64,000 bases of DNA, from NCBI RefSeq assembly GCF_003254155.1, contig NZ_QKZI01000004.1, positions 112,953 through 176,952 of the forward strand. The letters run 5' to 3'. The DNA is from Psychrobacillus insolitus (GTDB lineage Bacteria > Bacillota > Bacilli > Bacillales_A > Planococcaceae). Positions 42,345 to 52,084 of this stretch are shown piece by piece. The translations under genes and the position numbers were made by a program. The notes under the pieces are model-generated. The model made no database searches, had not been told where the DNA came from, and saw only the letters and a program-made list of their open reading frames with translations. The first letter of the stretch is position 1. Each line of letters starts with the position of its first letter.

Positions 42345-42947
42345 TTGGAAGTAAATAGAAGTACTAACGTTAATAGTAGAGAACTATATTCAAATCAGCC
42401 ATCTAAAATATCTAAAAAACAAGATTCCATCGATTCAAGTGTATTACCAAGTAAGGATAGTGTAGAAATATCTAGCGAAGCATTAGCTGTTTCAACGAAT
42501 GGAAAAATGTCTGCCACTGAACGTGGAACATTAATAGAACAGTTAAAAACAGAACAAGAGCAAAATAAACAAAAGTTAATTGATTATGTACGTGAATCAT
42601 TCGCTACACAAGGAAATAGTCTATCCAACATTAATGATATATGGAAATTCATCGCAAGTGGTGAGTATACAGTAGATGCGGAAACAAAAGCTGCTGCAAC
42701 TGAAGCTATATCAGAAGATGGAGAGTTCGGGGTGAAAAAAACCTCTGAACGAATTTTCCAATTTGCATTAGCATTAACTGGTGGAGATGAGAAGCTTATG
42801 AAGAATATGCAAAAAGCTATTAAAGAAGGATTTAGTCAAGCTACAGAAGCATGGGGTAAGGAATTACCAAGTATTACAAGTGATACTTATGATACGGTTA
42901 CCAAAAAATTCGATGATTTTTACAATAGCTTAAAAGTAAATGTATGA
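42345..42947 (+). CDS. Hypothetical protein, DUF5610-like
   Basis: 200 residues, soluble. N-terminus is low-complexity and polar with SKDSVEISSEALA, similar to the N-terminal tags of FlgM and other flagellum-related proteins. Residues 120-195 (FQFALALTGGDEKLMKNMQK then AIKEGFSQATEAWGKELPSI) resemble DUF5610. The function is unknown. The start is TTG with GAGGAG 8-9 bases upstream. It stands alone in gene-poor DNA. Confidence 0.7.
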   Translation: MEVNRSTNVNSRELYSNQPSKISKKQDSIDSSVLPSKDSVEISSEALAVSTNGKMSATERGTLIEQLKTEQEQNKQKLIDYVRESFATQGNSLSNINDIWKFIASGEYTVDAETKAAATEAISEDGEFGVKKTSERIFQFALALTGGDEKLMKNMQKAIKEGFSQATEAWGKELPSITSDTYDTVTKKFDDFYNSLKVNV

Positions 42948-43308
42948 GATTTCCTTTTTTAAAAACTAGGTATTAGAAAAGACAAAACAATACAAATATT
43001 TTCTCTTAAGCATCATTTTATATGACTTTTTGAAATACTTATTACCAATGTCATTTCCTATCTTCGTGAGAAAAATCCTCTAACATAGACGAAAAAAACT
43101 GAATTTTCATAAAAATCCAGTTGTTTTTTACGTAGTTTATATTCCCAATATTGTGATAAATTTAAATAACGTTCACTCTCTCTTATGTCTTTTTCGTTTA
43201 ACAATTGGAGATTGATTAATTGAGACTACGCGTTCCTCAAGTGCTAAAAAATTCAACATTTCATTACTGCGTTAAATATCCGCAAGACTAAAAGGAGGAA
43301 TTCAAGAG
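42948..43308. other. Gene-free stretch with a weak hairpin
   Basis: Contains an imperfect T-rich hairpin at about 43090-43133 (AAAAAACTG / CAGTTGTTTTTT) that could end the upstream gene, and the AAAGGAGG site of the next gene. No coding frame seen. Confidence 0.5.
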
Positions 43309-44271
43309 ATGAAGAAAAAGGTATTAGTAGTAACAATATTATTCCTACTCTCCCTTGTAACGGTTGCTGGAGCAAAATCATTATTTGTATCACAACCAGT
43401 ACCAACAAAGGAAAGGCATTCTATTTCAGAAATCATTTCTCCTAAAAGCCAATGGGAAAAGGTAGCTACTGGTAGTGGATTCATGGAAGGTATTAATTTT
43501 GATCGTAACGGAAAAATATGGATGGTCAATCCAGCCACTGGAGAAATCATGACTGTCGAAGCCGACAAGGTTTCTGTTGTTGGCGAAAAATACCAGCTCC
43601 CTGTTGGAGCAAAGTTTCACAAGGACGGACGCCTTTTTATCACTGATCTAACTGGAGAACTTTATGCTTACAACACTACTACTGGAGAGCGTACGACCAT
43701 TGTTAATTCGTTCAATGGCTTACCTTTAAATGGACTTAATGACCTAGTATTTGATAATTCAGGTGGGGTTTATTTTACCGAGCCCATGGGATCTAGCGCA
43801 ACCAAGCCGATAGGCCGTGTCTTCTATCTGCCCCCGGACGGTTCTGAATTGCAACTCTTTCAGGAAAATATAGCTTATCCAAATGGCATTGCTCTATCGG
43901 CAGACGGTCAACGTGTTTATATCTCTGAATTTGCCAAAAATCAAATTATCTCTGTCCCATCAACGAATGCTAAAGACCAACGAGAAACACCGTTTGTTTT
44001 CGGGCAGTTTGAAGGCGGAATAGGTCCAGATGGATTAGCCGTCGATACTAAGGGGAATCTTTATGTGGCACATTTCCAAGCTGGGGAAATTGCCGTACTT
44101 GACGCTAGTGGATTTAAATACGGTACGATTCGATTGCCTAAGGATGCAGGAACATTCACCACCAATCTAGCTTTTCATAATGGATACCTGTATGTAACCG
44201 AGTCTTTGAAAAACGAGGTCTGGCGTATTAATGTTAAACAAAAAGGTTTGCAGCCTTACGGTTTACAATAG
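43309..44271 (+). CDS. Secreted SMP-30/gluconolactonase-like beta-propeller
   Basis: 320 residues. Signal peptide (KKKVLVVTILFLLSLVTVAGA) suggests export. The remaining part is a six-bladed propeller of the SMP-30/Gluconolactonase/LRE type: FMEGINFDRNGKIWMVNP, LNGLNDLVFDNSGGVYFTEP, AYPNGIALSADGQRVYISEF, GPDGLAVDTKGNLYVAHF. Blade signature residues (E, N, D) for a central divalent metal are present. Family members hydrolyse lactones or related esters; a substrate cannot be told. Strong AAAGGAGGAATTCAAGAG site. Confidence 0.88.
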   Translation: MKKKVLVVTILFLLSLVTVAGAKSLFVSQPVPTKERHSISEIISPKSQWEKVATGSGFMEGINFDRNGKIWMVNPATGEIMTVEADKVSVVGEKYQLPVGAKFHKDGRLFITDLTGELYAYNTTTGERTTIVNSFNGLPLNGLNDLVFDNSGGVYFTEPMGSSATKPIGRVFYLPPDGSELQLFQENIAYPNGIALSADGQRVYISEFAKNQIISVPSTNAKDQRETPFVFGQFEGGIGPDGLAVDTKGNLYVAHFQAGEIAVLDASGFKYGTIRLPKDAGTFTTNLAFHNGYLYVTESLKNEVWRINVKQKGLQPYGLQ

Positions 44272-44320
44272 GCCATTTAATGTTAGCAACTTTAGTTATT
44301 TGATCCTTCGATTATTTATA

Positions 44321-44373
44321 TAAAAACACAACTCCTCTCTTGTTAGTAATAGAGAGGAGTTGTGTTTTTATAA
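44321..44373 (+). terminator. Terminator after the SMP-30-like gene
   Basis: TATAAAAACACAACTCCTCT / AGAGGAGTTGTGTTTTTATA, a perfect stem of 20 bp or more with a loop of about 13. Confidence 0.95.
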
Positions 44374-44375
44374 AT

Positions 44376-44728
44376 ATAATACTTGCCTACAATCCGTTAG
44401 CTGTAGTTGTTCATCTCACTTGCTTTTATTCCAGGCGTTTTTTTATAGGAAATCAACCGTCATTGTAATTGTAAGCCCCGCTAGAAGATACGTGAAAAAT
44501 AAACTCAACAGAAAACACTTCTTTCAAATTTGATGACTTCATACGCCCGTTTATTTATATATTAACATAGATATATCCAAAACTTAGCATTCATTAATGA
44601 TCTCAATAACGAGAGAAAAACAGCAGCTGAGTAAGTTTACGCGGAAAATACTATCCAAAGCGATCTAGAAAAAACCGTACATACCGCGTTCGAAGTCGTT
44701 GAAATTCTTATACATTCTTGTTTTTCTT
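44376..44728. other. Gene-free stretch
   Basis: About 350 bp with no supported coding frame, hairpin or named repeat. Confidence 0.45.
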
Positions 44729-44770
44729 AAAAAAAGAAGGAACCTTAATTCTAAGGTTCCTTCTTTAAAA
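44729..44770 (-). terminator. Terminator of mqo
   Basis: AAAGAAGGAACCTTA / TAAGGTTCCTTCTTT perfect stem, T tails on both sides. Confidence 0.93.
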
Positions 44771-44820
44771 TATTCTCTTATTCAAATATTCTTATACTAC
44801 CCTTGTTTTACAACAAAAAA

Positions 44821-46323
44821 TTAAACTTGTTGCGCATATTTTTCACTTAGACCAAGCTTTTGATCCGTTGAGGCATGAAGTTCATCAAGAAGCTCTGGGT
44901 TGTCCATTAATGACAAGCCATAAGAAGGAATCATTTCTTTTATTTTCGGTTCCCACTCTTTTATATGTTCCGGGAAACATTTAGTTAAGATCTCAAGCAT
45001 AACATGAACAGCAGTAGAAGCACCTGGAGAAGCACCTAGCAATGCAGCTATCGAGCCATCCTCAGCAGTAACAACTTCCGTACCAAATTGAAGTGTTCCT
45101 TTACCTCCAGCCTCCGTATCTTTAATAACTTGCACACGTTGACCTGCTACGACTATTTCCCAGTCCTCTGTTTTAGCGTTCGGGATAAACTCTCGTAAAT
45201 CATCCATACGCTTTTCATTGGATAACATAACTTGTTGGATCAGGTATTTTGTAAGTGACATCTCTTTTGCGCCTGCCGCCAACATAGTGAATACATTGTT
45301 TGGTTTTACAGAACCTAACAAGTCAAACATTGAACCTGTTTTTAAGAACTTTGGCGAGAAACCAGCAAAAGGTCCAAACAACAATGATTTTTTGTTGTCG
45401 ATAAATCTTGTATCCAGATGTGGAACAGACATTGGAGGAGCTCCAACCTTAGCTTTACCATACACTTTTGCATGATGCTGAGCTACAACCTCTGGATTAT
45501 TACATACCATAAATAGTCCACTTACCGGGAATCCTCCAATATGTTTCGATTCAGGGATACCCGTTTTTTGTAGTAAAGGCAGACTTCCGCCACCACCGCC
45601 GATAAAGACAAATTTCGCAGTATGATATTCAATTTTACCGTTATCTAGATCACGCACTTTTAATTCCCACAAGCCGTCGCTAGTACGCTTAATATCTTCA
45701 ACAGTATGGTTATAATTTATATCCACATTTTTGGTCTTTAAATTGTCAAACATCATGTTAGTTAAGGCACCGAAATTGACATCAGTTCCAGAGTCGATTT
45801 TAGTTGCCGCTATCGGTTCATCCGATGTACGACCTTCCATAATAAGCGGAAGCCATTCCATCATTTTTCCTGGTTCCTCTGAAAATTCCATCCCTTTAAA
45901 TAGAGGATTGTTTGATAGCGCTTCAAAACGTTTTTTCAAAAACGTTACATTATCTTCCCCCATTACTAAACTCATATGAGGCAATGGCATGATAAAATCT
46001 TGCGGATTACGGATCAGACCGCTGTCTACAAGATAAGACCAAAACTGTCTTGAAAGCTGAAACTGTTCATTTATTTGTATTGCTTTGCTAATATCTATAG
46101 ATCCGTCTGCTTTTTCTGAGGTATAGTTAAGCTCGCACAGTGCAGAATGTCCGGTTCCTGCATTATTCCATTCGTTAGAGCTTTCTTCTCCTGCTTTTGC
46201 AAGCTTCTCAAACACTGTAACTTTCCATTCCGGTACTAATTCTTTTAGTAATGATCCCAAAGTCGCACTCATAACTCCAGCACCAATTAGGATAACGTCT
46301 GTTTTAGTTGAGTTGTTACTCAT
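44821..46323 (-). CDS. mqo: Malate:quinone oxidoreductase
   Basis: 500-residue FAD enzyme that oxidises malate to oxaloacetate and passes electrons to the quinone pool at the inner face of the membrane. FAD-binding [13 protein letters not shown] (12-24), substrate-region [18 protein letters not shown] (51-68), and [20 protein letters not shown] are specific to Mqo; residues near the end ([19 protein letters not shown]) are conserved. Length is typical. Single gene with its own terminator. Confidence 0.97.
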   Translation of the reverse strand: MSNNSTKTDVILIGAGVMSATLGSLLKELVPEWKVTVFEKLAKAGEESSNEWNNAGTGHSALCELNYTSEKADGSIDISKAIQINEQFQLSRQFWSYLVDSGLIRNPQDFIMPLPHMSLVMGEDNVTFLKKRFEALSNNPLFKGMEFSEEPGKMMEWLPLIMEGRTSDEPIAATKIDSGTDVNFGALTNMMFDNLKTKNVDINYNHTVEDIKRTSDGLWELKVRDLDNGKIEYHTAKFVFIGGGGGSLPLLQKTGIPESKHIGGFPVSGLFMVCNNPEVVAQHHAKVYGKAKVGAPPMSVPHLDTRFIDNKKSLLFGPFAGFSPKFLKTGSMFDLLGSVKPNNVFTMLAAGAKEMSLTKYLIQQVMLSNEKRMDDLREFIPNAKTEDWEIVVAGQRVQVIKDTEAGGKGTLQFGTEVVTAEDGSIAALLGASPGASTAVHVMLEILTKCFPEHIKEWEPKIKEMIPSYGLSLMDNPELLDELHASTDQKLGLSEKYAQQV

Positions 46324-46508
46324 TTTTTACCATCCTTTATTCTCTATTATTTGCAAAAAAGGATTCAGGCGCGACCGAGTCACACACCTTTTCTGTATGA
46401 ATAAATTTATAAACTTATAATAGTTTAGCACAATTTTTACAAAATTAAAATATACACCACTATAATGTTAGCTAGTTTAAGTTCCTTTTGCTATAAGATT
46501 CCTACCGT

Positions 46509-47123
46509 TCACTTTATTATCTCTATAAAATGTTTTAATACCCTAGCAGTTAAACCCCAAATGGTATATTTCTCATAGTCATAAAACCATTCTTCTATAT
46601 CGCGTGATGTCCATTGGTACTTATCCCCGTTAACTATTTTTTCATAGGGGAAATTGGTTAAAGGCATCGGTTGAACCGATATTGTATGCATATAGGGCTC
46701 GTGTCTCAGCAGCCATTTGACCGGTATAGTGAATGTTTCTTCTACCTCTTGCTTATTGAATGGGTAGATTTCATGGTGGTCAATGATCGCTACAAATGGA
46801 TAGACGACAAAGGAAGACGACGCAATATAAGCGCTCATTTGTCCCAAAACATTTATGCTTGCTGGATCTATACCCAATTCTTCATGTGTTTCTCGTATGG
46901 CTGCTTCTAACGGTGAATTATCTGTGGGATCAATTCGACCACCTGGAAAACTAATATCACCTGGCTGTTTTCTCATTGTTAGAGACCGCACTTCGAAAAG
47001 GACATGCCATTCTTCATTCACTTGAACAAGTGGGATCATAATAGCTGAACGGAAAGCTGTTTCCTCTCCGATGAATAGAGATTGATTGTGGTATAAATCA
47101 TTCTTCAGCTTGTCCAGAAACAT
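46509..47123 (-). CDS. Nudix hydrolase, CoA pyrophosphatase type
   Basis: 204 residues. Nudix box GGRIDPTDNSPLEAAIRETHEELGI split here as GGRIDPTDNSPLEAA and IRETHEELGI (about 69-93), preceded by LTMRKQPGDISFPGG, the UPF0035 motif of coenzyme A diphosphatases (YeaB/NudL). Expected reaction: hydrolysis of CoA or acyl-CoA to phosphopantetheine and 3',5'-ADP. ATG at 47123 follows GGGGGAGAG; six further codons upstream are open but lie in the ribosome site. Single gene. Confidence 0.9.
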   Translation of the reverse strand: MFLDKLKNDLYHNQSLFIGEETAFRSAIMIPLVQVNEEWHVLFEVRSLTMRKQPGDISFPGGRIDPTDNSPLEAAIRETHEELGIDPASINVLGQMSAYIASSSFVVYPFVAIIDHHEIYPFNKQEVEETFTIPVKWLLRHEPYMHTISVQPMPLTNFPYEKIVNGDKYQWTSRDIEEWFYDYEKYTIWGLTARVLKHFIEIIK

Positions 47124-47226
47124 AGACTCTCCCCCTTGCATTGTTTATATAGTTTCATCGTATCATTAATATTTCTTTAGATAAAGGTTGTAAAGTAACC
47201 AAGCTTGGTTACTTTATAGAAGAAAT

Positions 47227-48297
47227 TTAATGTACTTTCTCTTTTTTAAGTTGCTTGCTTCTCAACTGACCACAAGCTGCATCAATATCTGTTCCATGTT
47301 CTTGGCGGATTTTGCAGTTTACGCCTCTCTTTTTCAGTGTATCATAGAAAGATAACACCGATTCTTTCTCACTTCTTTGGTACTGACTATGCTCATCCAC
47401 AGGATTATACGGAATTAAGTTCACATATAATTGATCCTTGATATCGCTAAGAAGATCGGCAAGTTGCTCTGCTTCCTCTTTGTGGTCATTTACATCCTTC
47501 AGTAAAATATATTCAATCGTAATGCGACGGTTGTTTTTTGCTAAATAATATTTAAGTGACTCCATTAGTTTTTCAATCGGCATCGCACGATTTATTTTCA
47601 TAATTCTAGTACGCAGTTCATTATTTGGTGCATGCAAGGATATCGCTAGATTTACCGGTATTTTAGTATCCGTAAATTCATAAATCTTGTTGATGATTCC
47701 ACTTGTCGATACTGTAATTCTTCTAGCTGCAATAGCAAGTCCTTTATGATCAATAACCACATTTAAAAAGTCCATCAGATTAACAAAGTTATCAAATGGC
47801 TCACCAATCCCCATCACGACAACATGACTCACGATTTCCCCTTGCCCTATTTTATCGAGATGAAGTTGAACATTCATAATTTGTTCTACAATTTCACCAC
47901 TTGTTAAATCACGGCTTTTCGCAAGTAACCCACTCGCACAAAAACTACAACCAATGTTACAGCCTACTTGAGTAGTCACACATACTGAAATACCATATTT
48001 ATGTCTCATCATAACCGTTTCAATCAAGTTTCCATCCTGTAACCTAAACAAAAACTTAATTGTCCCATCCGCTGCTTCTTGCTTTACTTGCTCACTTAAT
48101 GAATGAACAGTGAAGTGATCTGTCAATAACTGAACACATTCTTGATTCACATCTGTCATGTCAGAAAAACCAGTTACACGTTTCCGGTAAAGCCAATTCC
48201 AAACTTGCAAAGCCCTCGATTTTTTATGCCCACGTTCTAAGAGCCACTCTGTCAATTGATTTAACGTTAATCCATAAATAGATTGCTTACTCATCAT
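47227..48297 (-). CDS. RlmN-family radical-SAM rRNA methyltransferase
   Basis: 356 residues. Radical-SAM cluster motif CNIGCSFC (about 115-122), GIGEP motif [27 protein letters not shown], and the C-terminal catalytic cysteine in [12 protein letters not shown]. This is the dual-specificity family that methylates C2 of A2503 in 23S rRNA (RlmN) and, in Cfr, C8. After the cluster it reads [16 protein letters not shown] where housekeeping RlmN proteins have CASTLGGLKRNLEAGE, and it sits outside the usual rsgA/prkC neighbourhood. So it may be a second, divergent copy. Not Cfr by overall similarity. Confidence 0.85.
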   Translation of the reverse strand: MMSKQSIYGLTLNQLTEWLLERGHKKSRALQVWNWLYRKRVTGFSDMTDVNQECVQLLTDHFTVHSLSEQVKQEAADGTIKFLFRLQDGNLIETVMMRHKYGISVCVTTQVGCNIGCSFCASGLLAKSRDLTSGEIVEQIMNVQLHLDKIGQGEIVSHVVVMGIGEPFDNFVNLMDFLNVVIDHKGLAIAARRITVSTSGIINKIYEFTDTKIPVNLAISLHAPNNELRTRIMKINRAMPIEKLMESLKYYLAKNNRRITIEYILLKDVNDHKEEAEQLADLLSDIKDQLYVNLIPYNPVDEHSQYQRSEKESVLSFYDTLKKRGVNCKIRQEHGTDIDAACGQLRSKQLKKEKVH

Positions 48298-48372
48298 TTG
48301 CCTCTTTTCTTGATAATTACTTCATTTACTTTGATGCTATTCACTTGTTTCATTTAGTGTGTACATACCATT

Positions 48373-49605
48373 TCACAATACCAATATGTTTTCCAAAAAT
48401 TCACCATGCACTTTATACACTTTAGGTTTCTGGCTAACTAATTTCACATAGCCTTCATGTTCCAAATTATCCATGATTTTATTTACCATATATCTTGAGT
48501 TCTTTGATATTTTCATCAGCTTAGTTACAGGTATATTTGTTTCATCATCAACAAATATAGTTAAACTAGTTATAAGTCTTAATAAATTTCGTTCATCTTT
48601 ACGTTCTGTCCATTCATCACTTGTAAAGTATTCATTGATACGTTCTAATTTAGCCAAATTTAATTCCAAATCTTCTATAATTCCTTCTTGTCCCGAAGAA
48701 AGTAATTCTAGCATATCTACCAAGTAAAATGTGATTTCTCCTTTATTTAAAGGGGATGGTATTTCTTCTAGCGCTTTATAATATTTTACTTTATTTTTAT
48801 TGACTGCATATGAAAAAGTAATCGCAGAATATCTATCCAAATATCTTGCCAAGTAACTACAAACTAATAATCTACCTGTTCGACCATTACCATCATAAAA
48901 AGGATGAATATATTCATAGTAATAGTGTGCAACCATATATTGATATAATTGTGGCTGTGATTTATCGTCTAGATAATTTATTAATGCATGTAGTGCTTCA
49001 ATAATTTTCTCCTCAGAACTAACACCTATATGTGTAGTAGAAATTCCATTAGTCACCTCTACATAGCCCTGTCTAAACAAGTCACCATCTGGAGCGTTTT
49101 TATTGTCAATCTCATCTGATACTAAATCATCATATAGCGTCCTAAAATCTGCAACCTCTTTAAAGGGCTTGATATGATCGATATACATATAGGTTTTCAA
49201 TAAACCTTTAAATCTCTTGTTTTTTGCGTCAGACTGCTCTAGTTCACTTAATAATTCCTTTAGTTCTTTTTTGGTACTCCTAACACCTTCAATTTCGTTC
49301 GTGCTTTGGGCTTCATTAACAATTAGTTTGTGAAAATATGGTTCCACTATATACAAAGGAAGTTTACTGATCAGTGAAGATATTTTAGAACTATTTAATA
49401 ACACTTTATTATTCAAAGACATTAGTTTTTTTGTATTCACATAAAATAGTGGATAGGATTCTTTCACTAAATGACCTTTACGAAAACCTTGAATGGTTAA
49501 AGGGGTCAAATAACTTCCATAACTATTCTTTCTTTTTTCAAGTTCACTTTTATACATATCCTGATCTATTTTATAAAAAAGCTTTGATAATTTTTCATAG
49601 TTCAC
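48373..49605 (-). CDS. Fic-family protein (class II, self-inhibited)
   Basis: 410 residues from a GTG at 49605 with AAGGAA 9 bases before it; a GTG three codons earlier touches the ribosome site. Catalytic motif HPFYDGNGRTGRLL in the middle, intact. Inhibitory motif STNEIEG near residue 105 ahead of the Fic domain, so self-inhibited. The C-terminus (about 320-410) contains a winged-helix-like region (VTKLMKISKNSRYMVNKIMD). Related to Fic proteins that AMPylate targets such as gyrase or GTPases. Third Fic locus in the window. A/T-rich like the neighbouring intergenic DNA. Confidence 0.9.
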   Translation of the reverse strand: MNYEKLSKLFYKIDQDMYKSELEKRKNSYGSYLTPLTIQGFRKGHLVKESYPLFYVNTKKLMSLNNKVLLNSSKISSLISKLPLYIVEPYFHKLIVNEAQSTNEIEGVRSTKKELKELLSELEQSDAKNKRFKGLLKTYMYIDHIKPFKEVADFRTLYDDLVSDEIDNKNAPDGDLFRQGYVEVTNGISTTHIGVSSEEKIIEALHALINYLDDKSQPQLYQYMVAHYYYEYIHPFYDGNGRTGRLLVCSYLARYLDRYSAITFSYAVNKNKVKYYKALEEIPSPLNKGEITFYLVDMLELLSSGQEGIIEDLELNLAKLERINEYFTSDEWTERKDERNLLRLITSLTIFVDDETNIPVTKLMKISKNSRYMVNKIMDNLEHEGYVKLVSQKPKVYKVHGEFLENILVL

Positions 49606-49748
49606 TAATACCACTTCCTTATTTTAAAAATAAGCTATTTTTTAAATTATATGCCTAATGTAATTACTTTTAAACAAAAAATATAGTAATTTTTAAATAA
49701 CAACTTCTTAATTATTATAAGAATAGTGTTAGTACCTACCAACCTAAA

Positions 49749-50246
49749 TTAAATCGTCGATGCTGAGGAAGCAGCCGCCTGGTCAGCCTTCACGCAATCA
49801 ATAGCAACAACCAACGCAATAATGACAGCCTCCATCTCCTCATTCAATATTTGAACTTTATAGCTATCGCCCCAAGTGAACCACTCCTTGTTCACTTTAC
49901 CCACGACTATGCCATGCTGTAAGACCTGAAAATCCATATCCCACCAGTTACCATTTACTTCAATGTCTACCGCATCAATCGTATAGCGTGCTTTAAAGAA
50001 GGAAAACTCCTTCTTAATCGTTAACATCTCTTGGCCATTAACCTCAACAAAAAACTTCGGTAAAAAGCTGAACACCTTTTTCGTAATTAGGGCGACTTCA
50101 TCTCTTTCTGTATTCATAATGGAGAAAGTCTTTGGGATTTGCATAAAACTTCCCTCTACGTAATAGACATCCTTCTCACCCTGATCCTTTACAGTAAATT
50201 TGCCACCTAGACTCAATACCTTCTGCTTTATATAAAGTTGCTTCAT
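49749..50246 (-). CDS. LURP-one-related (YxjI-like) protein
   Basis: 165 residues. MKQLYIKQKVLSLGGKFTVK, then FSIMNTERDEVALITKKVFS and FVEVNGQEMLTIKKEFSFFK, are the repeated strands of the tubby-like LURP-one/phospholipid-scramblase barrel. ATG at 50246 lies behind GAAGGAGGCGTAGT; eight upstream codons are open but overlap this site. Function of bacterial members is unknown. Single gene. Confidence 0.9.
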   Translation of the reverse strand: MKQLYIKQKVLSLGGKFTVKDQGEKDVYYVEGSFMQIPKTFSIMNTERDEVALITKKVFSFLPKFFVEVNGQEMLTIKKEFSFFKARYTIDAVDIEVNGNWWDMDFQVLQHGIVVGKVNKEWFTWGDSYKVQILNEEMEAVIIALVVAIDCVKADQAAASSASTI

Positions 50247-50573
50247 ACTACGCCTCCTTCGATATAGCATATTAATATAGCTCAGATTTCATCATACATA
50301 TTAATAGTGATAGACATACATTGCTAATCTATTTAATACATAAAAACTCATTTACTTAAGATACGATTCTGCGTATCATTTTTTTTTGGCATTGTTTATC
50401 CTATTTCAGATCTAGAAGTCTTTATTTCATGATTATACACTTTTAACTTCCGATTTTCCTTCAAACTGGCACCTAAGTTTTACGATAAATTGACACTTTT
50501 AAAAATACCAGCCTTTTGATAAGGTTATCAGTAAATTCAAAATTGATTTTAATAGGGAAGAAGGATTATTACT
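50247..50573. other. Gene-free stretch with an isolated hairpin
   Basis: A small hairpin with T10 tail lies at 50360-50389 (GATACG / CGTATC). I checked for a metabolite riboswitch leader before the ECF S-component gene and could not recognise one. TTGACA at about 50489 may belong to the promoter of that gene. Confidence 0.45.
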
Positions 50574-51107
50574 ATGAACAAAACAACGAGTTATTCGAAA
50601 TCACGCACTTTTAATATGATTCTAACAGCAATGTTAATAGCACTCGTATTCGTTGCAACACTCACTTTAAACATTAGATTACCTATCGCAGCAAATGGTG
50701 GCTTGGTTCATCTTGGAACAGCAATGCTCTTTATCGCATCTATTCTTTTCGGTCCTAAAAAAGCAGCACTCGCTGGAGCTCTTGGTATGGGGTTGTTTGA
50801 TTTAGTATCTGGTTGGACATTGTGGGCACCCTTCACAGTTGTGGCTCGTGGCTTGCAGGGATACATAGTTGGAAAAATTGCTTGGTCTTTCGGCCGCAAA
50901 GGAAATAGTATGGGTTTCAATATACTAGCTACCATCGTTTCGATTCCCTTCATGTTAGCTGTTTATTACATTTGTGAGCGGGTTCTATATGGTAGTTGGA
51001 TTATTCCACTTGCTTCGATTCCTGGAAATATAGTTCAAAATGTTGTGGGAATCATTATAGCAATTCCGGTTTGTATTGTGCTGAAAAAAGTTTCTGTTTT
51101 TAAATAG
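50574..51107 (+). CDS. ECF transporter S component
   Basis: 177-residue membrane protein with six helices, beginning FNMILTAMLIALVFVATLTL and including NGGLVHLGTAMLFIASILFGPKKA (binding loop) and GLFDLVSGWTLWAPFTVVARGLQGYIVGKI. This is the substrate-binding S unit of an energy-coupling-factor vitamin importer; the ATPases and T component must be encoded elsewhere (group II ECF). The vitamin cannot be told; similar proteins are annotated for pyridoxine or thiamine precursors. AGGGAAGAAGGATTATT in front of ATG. Confidence 0.88.
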   Translation: MNKTTSYSKSRTFNMILTAMLIALVFVATLTLNIRLPIAANGGLVHLGTAMLFIASILFGPKKAALAGALGMGLFDLVSGWTLWAPFTVVARGLQGYIVGKIAWSFGRKGNSMGFNILATIVSIPFMLAVYYICERVLYGSWIIPLASIPGNIVQNVVGIIIAIPVCIVLKKVSVFK

Positions 51108-51123
51108 TTATTATTTTATAAAA

Positions 51124-51167
51124 CAACATGAACCTCTCGCCATTAAAATAGCGAGAGGTTCATTGTC
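51124..51167 (+). terminator. Terminator of the ECF S-component gene
   Basis: AACATGAACCTCTCGC / GCGAGAGGTTCATTGT stem of about 14 bp. Confidence 0.85.
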
Positions 51168-51223
51168 TGTTACTTCCCTATACATCTTTAACGAACTAAT
51201 ATATATTAACAACAGGTGATGAG

Positions 51224-51985
51224 ATGAAAACAAAAATATATGTAAATAACGATCAGTTTATAACAGGAATGACCCTTAAAGATGAAAGCGAATTTGAAAA
51301 CAATAACATGGCTCTTCATGTATGTGAGAACCCTAAAGATATAATAGAAAATCGCCAAAAATTAGCTACTTCACTACATTGCAAGCTCGATGATTTCGTT
51401 TGTGCAAACCAAACACATAGCGCAAATTCCCATCGGGTCACACTTGCAGATAAAGGTCGAGGTGCAAAACAATTGGAAACTGCCATTGTAGATACGGACG
51501 CCCTGTATACGTATGAGCCTAATCTGTTACTATGTAGCTTTTCTGCCGATTGTGTTCCGGTGATTTTTTACAATGTAGTGAATGGGCTTATTGGAGTCGT
51601 TCATTCCGGGTGGCAAGGCACAATCAAAGAAATTACCCCGAAACTTTTTGAGCATTTAGTACAAGATGAACAATGTAATCCGAGTGATTTTCATGTCCAA
51701 ATTGGCGCAGCTCTGAGTCAGGATAAATTTGAAGTGGATAAAGATGTGTATGTAAAATTCAAAGACCTTGGGTATGCAGATGAATTTATGTATTACAATG
51801 ACAAAACCAACAAGTATCACATTGATAATCAGAAAACCGTGAAAAAGCAATGTGAACTAGCTGGTATTCCTTCTGAACAAATTACAATCGATCAAACCTG
51901 CACGTATTTAAATCCGGATGGTTTCTCTTATCGTCAAGACAAACAAAGTGGAAGACATCTGAGTTTTATTATGAAAAAAGGTTGA
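51224..51985 (+). CDS. Laccase-domain / peptidoglycan editing factor (YlmD/YfiH family)
   Basis: 253 residues. NQTHSANSHRVT (about 66-77), FSADCVPVIF (about 106-115) and VHSGWQGTIKEI carry the histidine and cysteine ligands of the YfiH/YlmD family, whose members are called polyphenol oxidase, purine nucleoside phosphorylase or PgeF (removes wrong residues from peptidoglycan precursors). The C-terminal QTCTYLNPDGFSYRQDKQSGR is also conserved. It is not next to ylmE or divIVA, so it may be a second copy. Exact role unclear. Confidence 0.88.
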   Translation: MKTKIYVNNDQFITGMTLKDESEFENNNMALHVCENPKDIIENRQKLATSLHCKLDDFVCANQTHSANSHRVTLADKGRGAKQLETAIVDTDALYTYEPNLLLCSFSADCVPVIFYNVVNGLIGVVHSGWQGTIKEITPKLFEHLVQDEQCNPSDFHVQIGAALSQDKFEVDKDVYVKFKDLGYADEFMYYNDKTNKYHIDNQKTVKKQCELAGIPSEQITIDQTCTYLNPDGFSYRQDKQSGRHLSFIMKKG

Positions 51986-52084
51986 AAGTTAAACTAGATA
52001 TAGAGATTGGTTTATTCAGGAATAGTGGTTAGTAGCTTCTTCCTCTGCATGCTTTCGCAATTCCTGAGTTGACTAGTCACCATA

